DNA from: Symsagittifera roscoffensis
Lineage: Eukaryota > Xenacoelomorpha > Acoela > Convolutidae
DNA: 64,000 bases
NCBI RefSeq assembly: GCF_963678635.1
Contig: NC_087066.1
Location: forward strand, 1,693,745-1,757,744
Reading direction: 5' to 3'
Part shown: positions 23,401 to 33,756 of the stretch, piece by piece
Layout: each line of letters starts with the position of its first letter
Position numbering within the stretch: the stretch's first letter is position 1
Made by a program: the position numbers and the translations under genes
The notes under the pieces: model-generated
What the model was told of the DNA's origin: nothing
Seen by the model: the letters and a program-made list of their open reading frames with translations, nothing else
Databases searched by the model: none

Positions 23401-23578
23401 TGTAGTCGGAACATTCCGTGATGCACAGCAATTAGGTACTATATTGTATAAGTAGATTTATTAAACTAACGAGGATTCCGATGCCGATGATGACTACTCC
23501 GTCTCTGGTTCTGCAGCAGCAACACTTGGAGGGCGGAGCAGCAGACACTCTGGCTACGCCACTGCTGCCAGGGGACAT
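8459..23578 (-). CDS. LAPTM4-like (Mtp family) lysosomal multi-pass membrane protein
   Basis: Eight coding exons on the minus strand splice cleanly to 346 codons: 23578-23471, 13088-12971, 12546-12458, 10760-10662, 9939-9877, 9800-9647, 9077-8913, 8703-8459. Every intron is GT-AG and all phases match (0,1,0,0,0,1,1). The protein starts at ATG 23578 with a Cys cluster KCCCCRTRDG directly before the first membrane segment. Further hydrophobic segments follow at about residues 77-100, 110-137 and 143-168, then a basic YRKRHRRK stop. The cytosolic tail is His/Pro-rich with eight prolines in a row, and carries LPPY (Tyr 265) and PPPY (Tyr 276). The Cys-Arg-Thr-Gly-like N-terminus, four helices and paired LPxY/PPxY motifs are the layout of LAPTM4, whose PY motifs recruit Nedd4-type ubiquitin ligases for sorting to lysosomes. 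The tail is longer than in vertebrate LAPTM4. The exon models are strong; the family name is by layout and short motifs. Confidence 0.75.
10845..11330 (+). repeat. Repeat family A copy in intron 3 of the LAPTM4-like gene
   Basis: Contains the family order TTCGACCCTTC, CCAAAGG, an ACGGACC-TGAAATTTTTCTA block, GAGCTC, and AAAGCGCGCGCC, diverged from the copy at 4195. It lies in the intron between the exons at 10760-10662 and 12546-12458. No coding content is visible. The rest of this intron (11330-12450) shows only AT-rich sequence and a purine-rich stretch near 12000-12060. Confidence 0.5.
12656..12694 (+). repeat. Pentanucleotide microsatellite (AGAAC)n
   Basis: About eight uninterrupted copies of AGAAC, preceded by a short CAG run, in intron 2 of the LAPTM4-like gene. 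Confidence 0.95.
12790..12910. repeat. GAGCGGTTT fold-back family copy
   Basis: GCGGTTTTTGAGCGGTTTTTT is followed a few bases later by its inverse AAACCGTTCAAAAACCGCTC, so the unit folds on itself. It ends in ATCTTGCTTCAAA and CTCGACTCGGG like the copies near 33.4 and 34.5 kb. It sits about 60 bp from the exon at 13088-12971 of the LAPTM4-like gene. Confidence 0.8.
13315..14525. repeat. Pair of inverted family A copies around a GATTATAATC-rich segment
   Basis: Family A lies in reverse at 13315-13490 and forward at 14045-14520, and between them (13720-13975) is a run of variants of GATTATAATCGATTATAATC. More of these variants follow at 14585-14835. The inverted pair with palindromic filling could be a composite fold-back element or two independent insertions. 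It is in intron 1 of the LAPTM4-like gene. Confidence 0.6.
15150..18000 (+). repeat. Satellite array, ~46-bp unit, about 60 copies
   Basis: A 2.85-kb run of a unit close to GCTTTTAATTCAATGCCCAT + TTTTAGGGAACTTTTTTAGA + AACTTT, about 46 bp. Variants alternate CCCATTTTTAG with CACAATTTTAG and include a TTGATTCAATT form. A block of several variants is repeated nearly unchanged about 827 bp apart (15720-15935 and 16547-16762), so there is higher-order structure. Short open frames in it arise only because the unit rarely makes stops in one frame; it is not coding. It lies inside intron 1 of the LAPTM4-like gene, and I see no copy elsewhere in the window. Confidence 0.95.
18430..19247. mobile_element. 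Fold-back element, family B (CCCGGGTTGACC ends)
   Basis: Begins CCCGGGTTGACCTCCATA and ends with the inverse GGTCAACCCGGG. Inside are inverted copies of TATCATACAATTTCCATA-type blocks. The same plan occurs at 30570-31640, 33757-34340 and 43434-43995. It has no ORF of note and I infer a non-autonomous DNA element. The right end is inside the 733-bp duplication that follows. Confidence 0.7.
19203..20668 (+). repeat. Perfect tandem duplication, 2 x 733 bp
   Basis: 19203-19935 and 19936-20668 appear identical throughout. The junctions share GAAAA, a short microhomology. Each copy carries the right end of the family B element, a stretch with no recognised content and the first ~70 codons of the SGNH-like ORF. 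Only the second copy continues into the complete ORF. Identity suggests a very recent event or an assembly artefact. Confidence 0.95.
19730..20011 (+). pseudogene. Truncated duplicate of the SGNH-like ORF
   Basis: The ATG at 19730 opens the same frame as the ORF at 20463 and matches it for about 70 residues through the SCPGG block. At the duplication junction (19935/19936) it then runs into family B terminal sequence and stops at 20011. It keeps the putative Ser and Gly blocks but lacks the Asn and His blocks, so it cannot encode an active SGNH enzyme. Confidence 0.75.
20463..21119 (+). CDS. SGNH/GDSL hydrolase-like ORF, 218 aa
   Basis: An uninterrupted frame from ATG 20463 to TGA 21119. All four SGNH blocks are recognisable in order: AVLGSSLVYG (Ser block, GSS in place of GDS), SCPGGTL (Gly block), IMGGTNNLFD (Asn block) and DGLHPTANG (Asp/His block) near the C-terminus. 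The length fits a single compact SGNH domain. Such enzymes cleave ester bonds; the substrate is unknown. It ends in a very basic KRRQRRRRR tail, which is unusual for a secreted esterase, and there is no signal peptide. TTGTTTCAG just before the frame looks like a splice acceptor. SGNH domains of this kind occur in invertebrate mobile elements as well as in host genes, and its position among repeats in an intron on the opposite strand favours a mobile origin, but no polymerase or transposase adjoins it. Confidence 0.6.
   Translation: MTETRKVGIQKLNETLRLRNVHVETRFLPKRRIILSSDKIKRVTYAVLGSSLVYGIFLPDSVTVSCPGGTLSTLCSDQVLNDMKNLDVQTVLIMGGTNNLFDRSGRQSLGATEVAEEMESAIFRLLDCNFEVGVMSLISREGERSLIRRVNKCYRNLTAWYKIPLFKTVKFSYRRHVCADGLHPTANGVRELAKDFYDAFRSIENPMAVKRRQRRRRR
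21122..21215 (+). repeat. Two copies of a short stem-loop after the SGNH-like ORF
   Basis: CCCAGCTCATTTTAGAGCGGG (21123-21143) and CCCAGCTCATTTTAGAGTGGG (21187-21207) are spaced 64 bp apart. Each can pair CCC-A-GCTC with GAGC/T-GGG around an ATTTTA loop. They follow the stop codon by a few bases and may be 3' UTR structure; function unknown. Confidence 0.5.
21940..22133 (+). pseudogene. Cys/His-rich fragment, possible zinc-finger remnant
   Basis: One plus frame reads ECFYCYLCGWWLAEFDTLLQ followed by FYHVNHVCDPL, ending at a TGA (22131-22133). The spacing C-x2-C-x2-C ... H-x2-H-x2-C could bind zinc. There is no start codon in reach and no clear partner exon. It lies 0.8 kb downstream of the SGNH-like ORF on the same strand and might be a second part of the same unit. 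A later stretch at 22380-22490 is also open and Cys-containing. Weak evidence. Confidence 0.25.
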
Positions 23579-26460
23579 GTTGGCAGTCAGTAATAAGCTG
23601 TTATAATTGGTGATAAAAACACTTTCGAATTAAGTCAGCCGAGAAAATGGAGTCAATTTAGAGAAACCACCGAGAGGCCAAAACCAAGTAGTGAGCGAAG
23701 AAACTGTGACAGATCTGTCGGATTAGCTGAGTTGTAGAGACTATCGAAATGGAGAGGAAATTCCTGTCAGGGATATTAAAATACAGTCAGTGCCAATAAT
23801 GTGGGGCTGGGCGGGGGACTTCAGTGGTCAAATAGATGCATTCCACCGTTTGATATCTGAAGTGGGGGTCTATGACTGATCCCAATTTATGACTTGAGGA
23901 GAGATAGAGATCGTGTAAATTGTAAAATAGTTTATATAATGGCGGTATTAGTCGAATCTGAAGTTGTGTTATTGTTAGTGGTTGAAACATTAAACATATC
24001 GATCAAAACAACAACCAAGATTAGATTTGACAAATTGGAGTGAAAATGGAAGAACACGCAGGTATGTTGTAGCTGGTCTAATGTTCAGAGAATTGTGGAA
24101 AACACTTGTTCTTTGCCTTCGCTTCTGAATTATAGTCCAGATCTGAGTTACAGCCAGTAGATTCACAATCACAAATGGTATAAGAGAGTATGCAGTTGAA
24201 CAATGTGTCGTAAAAGTGGCACAGGGGGGCCGTAAAACAAGACTAAGCAACAAGAGAGACTCCGACTATAGTGCGGATGTACAGGAGTGAGAAGAAAAGG
24301 GAAAATCAATTTTGAAATCCCTAAAATGGAGTCATTTGCCTTTAAAACGAAGCTTTCAAGTCATAAAATCAGATCGAAAAAGAAGAGAAGAAAAAGGGAA
24401 TAGTTTGTGAAGGAATGAAATGGAAGTGTATTGAGGGTAGGGGGACTAAATGGGCTCAGATGTTAATTAAAGAGAGAGATAGAGAGAGGGAGAGATGGAT
24501 AAATGGGCACAACTGGGAAATGGGCTAAATGAGAAAGTAAGCAAACAGCGGATGTACTATTCTGGGGGCAAACATGAAACTCATTTTTCAATTGAAGTGT
24601 GCCGAGATTGGATTGAGAGAGAGAGAGAGAGAGTTTGAAGGCACAACAATTTGAGATGTTGTGCAGCTGGGGTCACAACTAGGTCACTGCATTACTTAAG
24701 GAGGACATACAAGGAAGGGGAATTAATAAAGGAAGAAGTCACAGAGAATTGGAAGGAGGGGTGGATTAATGGATAGAGTTTGATCAGATCAGGGGCTGGA
24801 ACAGAGAATGTAAGAGTGATTTCTGTCGCTGCTCTTTATGACTGATTTGGGCTGAAAGAGTGCGGCTGCATCATCTCTGTGTATGCGATCAACTTCAGAA
24901 GTAAAGGCAAGTTGGTTGGTATGATGGATTGAGGAAGTTGTGGGGGGATGATATTTGAGGGAGAGAAAGGGAGAGAGAGAGAGAGAGGGAAGATTTGGCG
25001 GAGGAAGTAAGTTGTTCAAATGGTTCTTCTCCTCTCCTGTCCTCCTCTCTCAGGGGGGTAGTTTAGAGGAGTGGTTGGGTATATGCACCACTCTCTCTCA
25101 CACACACACTGCAGGTCCCCTTTCTTCTCCCCTAATGTGCTCTTCCCTGCTTGTGTCTCAACTGTTCTTTCCCTTTCCTTTCCCTTTTCTCTCCTCTCCT
25201 CTCCTCTATTATTCACTTGTCCTGTCCTGTCCCGTGTTGTGCTGTGGGGCTTTGTTGTGCAGTGCAGCAGGGGAGTTGTAAGGTGTCTGCCTCCCCACAG
25301 AGGGCGAATCAAGTTAGGAAATAAGTTGTAATATTGTTGGCACCCTACCCTGCTCACTTCACAACAACAGTTGCAATAGTTGCCCTCAATCTTCTCCAAT
25401 CTTCTCCTTGTTGTTATCCCTCATTGTTCTTTTGGGGAAATACAGGAGTGCAAACAATTAGTAAATGTTGAGTATGATTGGGTGGGGTCCATATGCAGTG
25501 TAGCTAACACCAACTTCGGTAACATCAGGATTCAGTTTCAATAGACAGCCATCCTTGTTCTCGACTATCCAATTCCACAGTATAACTTCACAAATGGGCA
25601 AATATCTCCTATCAAGTGTGTAGAACCAATGAGGAAATATATGCAGATGCAGTGTGTTAATATTTTCAATGGGAGTTGATGGTAATGAAGGAATAAATGG
25701 AAGAAGAGTCGTTGTTCCACACTAATTGCTTCTTTTTAGGTTTCACATCCTGTTCTGTTCAGAGTTGAATTGTGTTACGTGTAATGTGTTTGTTGGTCGA
25801 TTGCAAACTGAAACAAGAATGGAATGAGTGAAACTATGGCATGCTGATGATGATGAGGATGGTGACAATTGGAGTGGAGTACTCCTTGTCTCTTAGTCCT
25901 TCGTTTCAATTCCTCCCTCCTTCCATCTCTCTATTTTTGCCAATCTGCCCTTCTAACTATCTTATCTATCTCTATATATGTATATGCATCTGCCGGTGCC
26001 AATGAACAAAACACATTCCTCTTTTTGAAGGGTTTGTCATTTGTTTGTTACAAAGGTATGGTATGTTTGTGTTGTGTTGTGTGGTGTGTGTTCAGTATAG
26101 TGATGTGTCGAGTACTGATTGCTAATGGCTTCAACAGCCCCTTCATTTTCATTAGCTCATTTTTAAATTTATCCACACTGAATCACATTTCCTCTGCAGT
26201 GGCATGGAATGTATTTGCGCTGTTTTCTGATTGTTTCCTCAGTTTTATCTCGCTTTCCTTTTTCTCTCTCTCTCTCTCTCACGCACACACACTCTATTTC
26301 TAGTCTCGATTATAGATTATTTCAGTTCTCGATATACAAGTTGTTTTAGAATACATTTTTTAAAAATCACTTTTAATTTCACCGATAGTTCATCCATTGA
26401 AGCCATTCTTTTACCAACAGGCAAAAAATTTTGCCAAATTCTGAGATGATAGATTGATTA
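23579..26460. other. Upstream flank of the LAPTM4-like gene, low-complexity rich
   Basis: Five-prime of the LAPTM4-like start codon on the minus strand, so promoter and 5' UTR should be here, though no TATA box or initiator can be assigned. Contains GA-rich microsatellites (24465-24505, 24618-24634, 24961-24988), pyrimidine-rich tracts (25170-25210) and a CT run (26263-26281). Longer open frames here are due to the skewed composition. No conserved protein is seen. Confidence 0.5.
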
Positions 26461-26464
26461 CTAT

Positions 26465-26770
26465 GGATTCTTTGTCGTTCCGACTTTCGAAGAAAATAAC
26501 GAAACATTTGTGCTCCGGGTGGTTTTTTCTCCAGACAAGTTTTGACTTTTCAACAAACCATTTTTTGCCAAATTTCTAAAATACCATTCGAAAGGTATTG
26601 CTGCCCTGATCTTCAAGCTAAAAAACGATTTTACCTGTGATCACTTTTCGTAAAGTTATGGGGGTATAGAAATTGCCAATTTGGGACAATTAACTTGCGA
26701 TATATTTCGTGCTATCAACGAGTAAGCTGAGATTTAATCCGTATTAAAAATCGTTCCGAATTGGATTGAA
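26465..26770 (+). repeat. Repeat family C copy
   Basis: Shares in order: GTTTTTTCTCCAGACAAGTTT, CATTCGAAAGGTA, TACCTGTGATCA, CGTAAAGTTATGGGGGT, GGGACAATTAAC, GCGATATATTTCG and TTAATCCG with the copy at 27750-28270. Partial copies in reverse lie at 42960-43200 and 44090-44270, and forward at 53800-54070. Confidence 0.75.
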
Positions 26771-27315
26771 GCCTGCTCTTTGGTCTATTTATTAGTTTGC
26801 TGAATGCAAAGTATATCATTTTGTACTTTACATAGCGTGTGAGGAGATGAACCCAAAACTAAACTCTTAAAGTGGTAATGTGTTTGGTTCGAGATAAAGC
26901 AAACATAAATAGTTTTTTTTTCATCAATTGATGCTTCACATGTGCATATACACAAACCAAACGAATGGAACGAAAATTTTATAGTTTTCAATTTGGGTCC
27001 AATTATCTCAAATCAAATTATATCTTGAAAGTTCTGGTTAAAGACCAAGCAAGTTTTGTCCTCTAATTTTTTTTTCTGAAATTAAACCAATTGAGCAATT
27101 GAGAAAGACATTTTCTGTTTTGTCAAATTTTCCCGTTAAATACAGACTTTAGTAGGTCAAAAGGCAGCAAAACTGCGAAAAATGTCTAACCAAGGAATTG
27201 TATCAATAATATTCGGCAAACAATAACAAAACATAGCTTCAATAGGACAACTAGTGGTGACATGAGGGACAATTGTGACAAAGAGATTTTGAAACACACG
27301 GTCCTTTTTTCTAAA

Positions 27316-27352
27316 TTATATATATATATATATATATGTATGTATATATAAG
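27316..27352 (+). repeat. (TA)n microsatellite
   Basis: About 37 bp of TA repeats with two TATG interruptions. Confidence 0.95.
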
Positions 27353-27749
27353 TTTTATGTTTGTTTAAAAATATTAGAGGGTTAGTCTAGAGAAAAATTT
27401 TAAGGTTGGGCAGTAAAAATGGATGTCGAAAAATTCGAAAAGATGTCCAATGGCTTTGAAAAAACAGAAATTGCCAAATAAACAAATAAGCGGTTATGAA
27501 ACACTGGTACTTATAGAGTATACACACCCGAGTTGAATTTGTAATGCAATTCAAAAAATTATGACCAGCAATTTAAGAAATTTGACTATTGTTGTTTCAC
27601 AAATCTTTTGACGATAAGCATCCATATTTCATCTACATTGTTATGATAGCAAGTCTGTAGACGTTTGGTCGTTGAACTGAGTCATACATGCTCTTTTCTA
27701 TCAACATATTAGTTTTCAGTTTTACAAATCAACTGAGCATTAACAAATG

Positions 27750-28270
27750 TTTATTGTTCAGACTTTCGATACAAAAGTAACAGAATATTTCTGCTCGGGG
27801 TGTTTTTTTCCTTCAGACAAGTTTCTACTTTTTAACTGGTCATTTTTTTTATATCATTCGAAAGGTAGGGTTGTCCTGAGCTCAAATTTGAAAAAATATT
27901 TTTACCTGCGATCATTCTTCGTAAAGTTATGGGGGTTTAAAGATTTACATTTTGACCACTTTGGGACAATTAACGCGCGATATATTTCGCGCTATTAACG
28001 CGTAAGCGGAGAGTTAATCCGTCTTAGAAACTTTTCCAAATTGGTTGACAGAAGCTTATTTGCCATAATGATTTGTAACAAGGAGCTAAATCTATCCTTT
28101 TGTACTTTTTATGGCGTGTGGGGGATAATTCTCATAAAAAAATTTCAGTTTTTAGAAAAAAAAAGTTCATTTTGTTTTATTATATTTAATTGCTAAATGT
28201 ATTACTGCTCCATAGACCCTAAAAGGCAGTCGGAACATTCAGGGCTTCGCCCTGATACGAGCAGTCTTGT
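27750..28270 (+). repeat. Repeat family C, fullest copy
   Basis: Carries the family blocks and the palindromic core GCGCGATATATTTCGCGC (27975-27992). It ends with a segment CTCCATAGA...GGCAGTCGGAACATTCAGGGCTTCGCCCTG in which the GGGCTTCGCCC can form a small hairpin. The same end occurs in reverse near 42970-43020 and in part near 23405 and 62045. No ORF; probably a non-autonomous mobile element. Confidence 0.7.
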
Positions 28271-30570
28271 TTGTTTCGGACATGAATTGAATAAAAAAGT
28301 TTCAGAAAAAAAAATTCATTACGAGGCCAAACTGTGCACTGGACAGGCGCACAATTTTGTGTCTGTATGTTCCTGGATTCCAGAGACAAGTCTTTAAACA
28401 TGTTAAAAGAAAAGTAAAGAACAAAAAAAAACAAAAGGAGCGTCCTTGTTGCGGAATCCGCTTACAATGCACAAAATGCACAGTTTGGCCTCGTAATGTT
28501 TCGGGAGAGTCTTTTTACCGCATACCATAATTTTCAGGAGATCCTTTTATAATCTTTCCATCTTATGTTTTCGCGGTTTGAATTAGTTGGTTTAGGAATA
28601 TTTTGAAAGATATAAAACGCTTGAACAAAACTTTTTCAAACTCAAAACGCAAATTTTCGCAAATTTCAAGATTTAAACGCAAATTTTGTAACTCTACCCA
28701 ACGAAAAAAGATTTGGACTACAAAGCATTCCTTTTTAGCAAACTTTTTATTTTCGATCTGGTCAAACGTCATAACGACGCATCAACGACGGCATAAGAAA
28801 TAATTTCAAAACAGCATTTTTTTAAAAATGAGAATGAACATCGACGGATTATCCATCCAATGAACACCAATGGAACATAGCTGATTCATCGATGGCAAAA
28901 CTTGTTTTTCCCAGCGCTGTTTCATGAAAACTTCATCAATGAACCATTAATGAGTTCGAAATTGCGTTAAAAGTCGACGTATTAATGATGCGCGTCATTA
29001 AATCATAGTAATTATGTGTATTGTGACAGGTAAATCCCTAACTTCCCTCAAAACACAGCAACACAGTTGGTACAGTTCTGAGTTTCAATGCAATTCAACC
29101 AGGGTAACATCTAGCAGTAAATAAGATGCGTCCATATATACAACTGACAAGAAAGGTTCATTCAAACAATGATCGAATAAAAGCGAGATAGAAACTCACC
29201 AATTTAAATCGAACTGCATCCAAAAATCTGGTAAATTTTTTTACAACTCGATTTTGATAAAGTTTCAATTTAAATGGCCATAAAAACAATCCAATCGATT
29301 TAAACCAATATTTAGACAAAAAAATTGATCCGAAGTGATTAATTAGGTGATTCAAACTAAATTGATTTAAAAATAATTTCAGATCAGCTAAAATACGGGT
29401 CGAGAAAAAACATTTCCGTTTTTTTGGTATTGGTGGATTAGTCGATCTCCTCACCCAAACACCCCTGAAAAATCTTCTAAGTACGCAGTTAAAAATTAAT
29501 TCCTGTTTGGGGTAAACTTTTTTCTAGTAACACCTGGTATAAAATCACGAAGGTGTATTTTGGTTCTATTTTGAAGAAGAAGTAATTCTGCTGAGTGTTG
29601 GTGATTTATTAGTTTTTCTTGTCGAATTGTAACTAGGTTATGTACTAGTCTGTTTATAATAAATCAACGCACAACAACTTCACAACTCTACTTTTTCTCT
29701 GTTGTCGTGTGGCGTTGGTAATAAAAGTGAAAATTATATCAGTGTTTATTTGTCAGTTAAATCTGCAAATGATTTCCATCACAACTTTACAACAGCTTTC
29801 CCAGATTATTGGGGTTTAATTGGGAACGTAAGGGGGTCAAGACAACAGCCTCCAGTCTCACACCACCATAACTTGAGAGACAAAACTAACCAGAGTGGCA
29901 ATAGGATAAACAGCCAAATGTTATAAGTAGTCCTTCATTTCCGCATAGCTACTCTGACAGTAGCTCAATTCAATCTATCTTTCTGCCTCTAACACTGTAA
30001 CCACTGGGGACACTTTGGAATGAAAAAGGGCGAAATAGAAGGATAGACCAACTTCAGCAGGAATTAATTAGAGCTAATTGGAATCTACCGAGAGTAAAGA
30101 GCAGCTGAAATTGCTCAGGAGAATCAGAAGTTTCGAAATATACCTTTTTTGTTTTTCATCGTTATTGTCGCAACTTGAGTCTTTGTAATTTATTCCGCAA
30201 GAATTAGTTTCATGAAGATTTAATGGAATTTTAATGGAAAGAAGAATGAAAAAGAGAAAAAGCAGATTAATAGATGGATTTGTTTCTCTACTCCTGCGCG
30301 CGAGTAATGTTGTGCATTTATAGACAATCAATAATGTATGACAGCGCGGAATTAAATTGGCTATTTTCTAGAGGGGAGGGGGGATGGAGAGAAGATAGAT
30401 TTGAAGTGACAAAGAGAGTATCATTGATGCCACATGTGTTGATGGACAATCACTGTCCATAGAAATATACTCGGTGTATAGTGGCACAAAGGCAATAAGC
30501 AGATAGACGCAACTGTAGACAAAACTCTCCTTACAAATGACATTTTGCTAGAATATGTAATATATCCTAT
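28271..30570. other. No feature recognised
   Basis: AT-rich non-coding sequence. I checked both strands for motif-bearing frames and for splice-bounded GC-rich blocks and found none that I can support. Confidence 0.5.
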
Positions 30571-31640
30571 AGGGGTTGCCCAAAAATGCTAGTCATACAT
30601 TTTTCATATATGGAAAAGTGCTAATCATACATTTTCCATGCAATTCCATAAGTACAGAAAATTGCATGATTAGTATTTTTTCATATATGGAAAACGTATG
30701 ACTAGCACTTTTTTCATGGCAACGACAAAAATTTGAAATTAACCCCGAAAATGTTTTTGTGTTGTTTTTCAACCGCAAATTATTTTCGTACTCAAACAAA
30801 CATTTTTTTTTATTTGAATGCGAAATTTGTATTCCTGGACATACTAATATTGTATTTTTTTCCCTTTTCTCTCCATATTTATTTTCAAAAACGCTTAAAA
30901 CTCCTCCTTCTTTGGTAGTACATGTTTTTGTATGCCCTGATCAATGTCTGGTCATAGACATTTCAAGCAATTACCTGTACTTTTGGAATTGCATGAAAAG
31001 TGTATGATTAGTATTTTTTCATATATGGAAATTGTATGGCTAGCATTTTTGCATAAACCAAAAATATTGTTTTTTCTAGATTTTAATATCTCAAAAAAAT
31101 TATTAAATTTTTTAAATTATCAGACATTGATCAAGGCATACAAAAACATGTCATACAAAACAAAGAGAAATTTTAAGCGTTTTTGAAAAAAGTTGTGAAG
31201 AAAAAAAGGAAAAAGATCCAATATTAGTATATCCAGGACTACATTATACACAAAACTAAATTTTGCAAGCAAATTTTTTGTTTTCAAAAAACGTTTGTTT
31301 GAGTACGAAAATCATCTTGCGGTTGAAAAAAAAACACAAAAAAGTTTTTGGGGGGCAATTTCAAAAATACTTTTGTCGTCGCCATCAAAGAAATACTATT
31401 CATACCTTTTCCATATATGGAAATTGTATGACTAGCATTTTTTTGACAAAAAGTTTTCCTTTTTTAATTAGTAAGGTACACCGAATTTTATGCCAAAACA
31501 AGAGAAAAGTTTTTCGAAAGTTCGACGACACCATTTTAGCAAAATGTATGAAATTTGTATGATTAGTATTTTTTCATAGACTGAGTTTATGGAATTGTAT
31601 CATTAGCATTTTTGGTCTATGGAGGTCAACCCGGGCTGAC
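30570..31640. mobile_element. Fold-back element, family B
   Basis: Starts GGTTGCCCAAAAATGCTAGT and ends TGGAGGTCAACCCGGGC, the inverse with small changes. Inside, blocks of the type TTTTCATATATGGAAA and ATTGTATGACTAGCATTTTT recur in both orientations at least eight times, and an internal pair (about 30720-31010 and 31080-31440) is an inverted repeat of diverged copies. No intact gene inside. Confidence 0.75.
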
Positions 31641-32089
31641 ACACAAGGAGAATGTTTCAGCTCCTAACCAAAACAGCATTAAAATGGAAAAGATAGCCTT
31701 TTTGTGGATTCCGTGACATATTTGTTTTTAACCTGTTGTGTGAAACGCTTACAAGCCAGTTAATTCATAGTTTGACTTGATAATGATATGAAAACTGTAT
31801 GACTAACATTTTCCTTGGTTGTCATCAAGCAAATGTCTTGGTTGACAAAATACAGTAGTCATACCATTTGTTTTTCTATAGAACCAGCTGCGTGAAATGA
31901 GTTTGACTAGCATTTTTTTGCATGAATTTGTGGACTAGCATTATTTCGTTGTCCACAAATTTGTGACTAGCAAACTTATTTTTTGAAAGATAATTATAAT
32001 CAATTGTTAATTTTAATCGATTTTAATCATTATATTCAATTATAATAAATAATTTTCATCCAAATTTCTAATTCGTAGGTTTTGCGCAA

Positions 32090-32765
32090 AAAAAGGCTTT
32101 ATAATCGGTTATAATCTCTTTTGCTTCGCCCATTTTGTCTTCGACGTTGCATCTGAATTGCTTATTTTCTATGCTTTTCGTATACGTTGGTTCAAACGAA
32201 AAATGAGAAAATTGTTTTGAGAAAATTGTTTTGTAAATCAATTCAAATTATTATCTTTTCATTTTTTTCGTTTCTTTTCCATTACAGTTGTTTCATAATG
32301 CACATTTTAAGTTTTATACCACTAGAATATCAAAACATTGCTTTTTTTCATGATTTATTCGGACGACTTTTTTTCACTCATAGCGCGAATAATTCAAATA
32401 TTCTGATAGCATCTCTGTGGAACTTTTGTTTCGTGGTAAGACTTTCTGATCAGATGAACCAAAGTTCCATAGAGATACTATCATAATATTTGAAATATTT
32501 GCGCTATGAGTGAAAAAAAATCTTCCGATTAAGTCATGAAAAAAAAGCAATGTTTTGGTATTTTAGTGATATAAAACTTAAAATGGGCATTATGAAACAA
32601 CTGTAATAGCGAAGAAATGAATCGATTTACAAAACAATTTTCTCAAAACAATTTTCTCATTTTTCGTTTAAACCAACGTCTACGAAAAGCATAGAAAATA
32701 AGCAATTAAGATGCAACGTCGAAGACAAAACGGGCGAACAAAAGAGATTATAATCGATTATAAAG
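32090..32765. mobile_element. Large fold-back palindrome with ~330-bp arms
   Basis: The left arm runs from ATAATCGGTTATAATCTCTTTTG (about 32100) to AACTTTTGTTTCG (about 32430). The right arm is its reverse complement from about 32450 to CAAAAGAGATTATAATCGATTATAA (32765), with a short spacer containing TCTGATCAGATGA. Mismatches are few, so the arms are young or kept alike by gene conversion. The ends merge with GATTATAATC-type repeats. No coding potential. Confidence 0.85.
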
Positions 32766-33244
32766 CATACTGCTGTTTCGAGGTAAAATGTTGTGATTAG
32801 ATGAACCAAAGTAGAACAAGACGCCTCGATTTTAGAGATTTTGTTATTGATAAAAAAAGATTAATCCATAGAATTCAATTCAAGTATATAACTTATTGTG
32901 ACAAAAATTTTGACAAGAGATCTTATTTGATTATGAGCGATTTTAACTGATTAAGTGAACTTGATTATAAGAGTTTATAATCTCTTGGAAAATGTCACGA
33001 GTAAAATAGATTATAAATCCTTCAAACACATATTTTTGGTAATTATATTCAGTTGTAATAGTAAAAAAAATCACCATAACAATACGTTATAAACGATTGT
33101 TCGAGCCTAAACTTGGATGAGGGTACTACGAAATTAAATGTTCAGTTTCAAAAGTTATTTGAATTAGATTGGTTAACTGACTCAAATACAATTGAGGAGA
33201 CTGAATAAATAAAATCTACGAGAAAGTAAAATCGTTCAAATTGA

Positions 33245-33625
33245 AAACGGCATATTTACTTCCCGAGTCCAGATTTTTCACCTATTTTGAAGCAAGATTT
33301 GAGCGGTTTGAGCGGTTTTTTTTTAGTCAATTACGCTCAAAATCTTGCTTCAAAATGAGCGGTTTGAGCGGTTTTTGAACGGTTTATCTAAAAAAACCGC
33401 GCAAGATTTGAACGTTTTTTTATAGATAAACCGCTCAAAACCGTTCAAATCTTACGCGGTTTTTGAGCGTTTTTTTTACATGAACCGTTCAAAAACCGCT
33501 CAAACCGCTCATTTTGAAGCAAGATTTTGAGCGTAATTGTCTAAAAAAACCGCTCATTTTGAAGCAAGATTTTGAGCGTAATTGTCTATAAAAACCGCTC
33601 AAACCGCTCGAATCTTAAATATTTT
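33245..33625. repeat. GAGCGGTTT fold-back family, long copy
   Basis: Built from GAGCGGTTTGAGCGGTTTTT and its inverse in alternation, with AAGCAAGATTTTGAGCGT blocks. The left end has CCCGAGTCCAGATTTTTCACC, the inverse of the CTCGACTCGGG end seen at 12900. Several nested stems are possible. Confidence 0.85.
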
Positions 33626-33756
33626 CCAGTGGTTATTTTGCTCGAGCATTTGAAAAAAGTCGCTCACATTGTTTTTGATCAAGACATCAAAAAAAATATA
33701 GCTTGATTTGAGAACGGTTAAGCACTTTTTTTAAATTGTAGATAGTATTTCATCTT

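Noticed and set aside
24955-25399. Overlapping ORFs on both strands
   Set aside because: Low-complexity GA/CT sequence keeps several frames open.
25869-26303. 144-codon hydrophobic frame
   Set aside because: Composition follows the pyrimidine-rich tract; no motif, splice context or homolog pattern.
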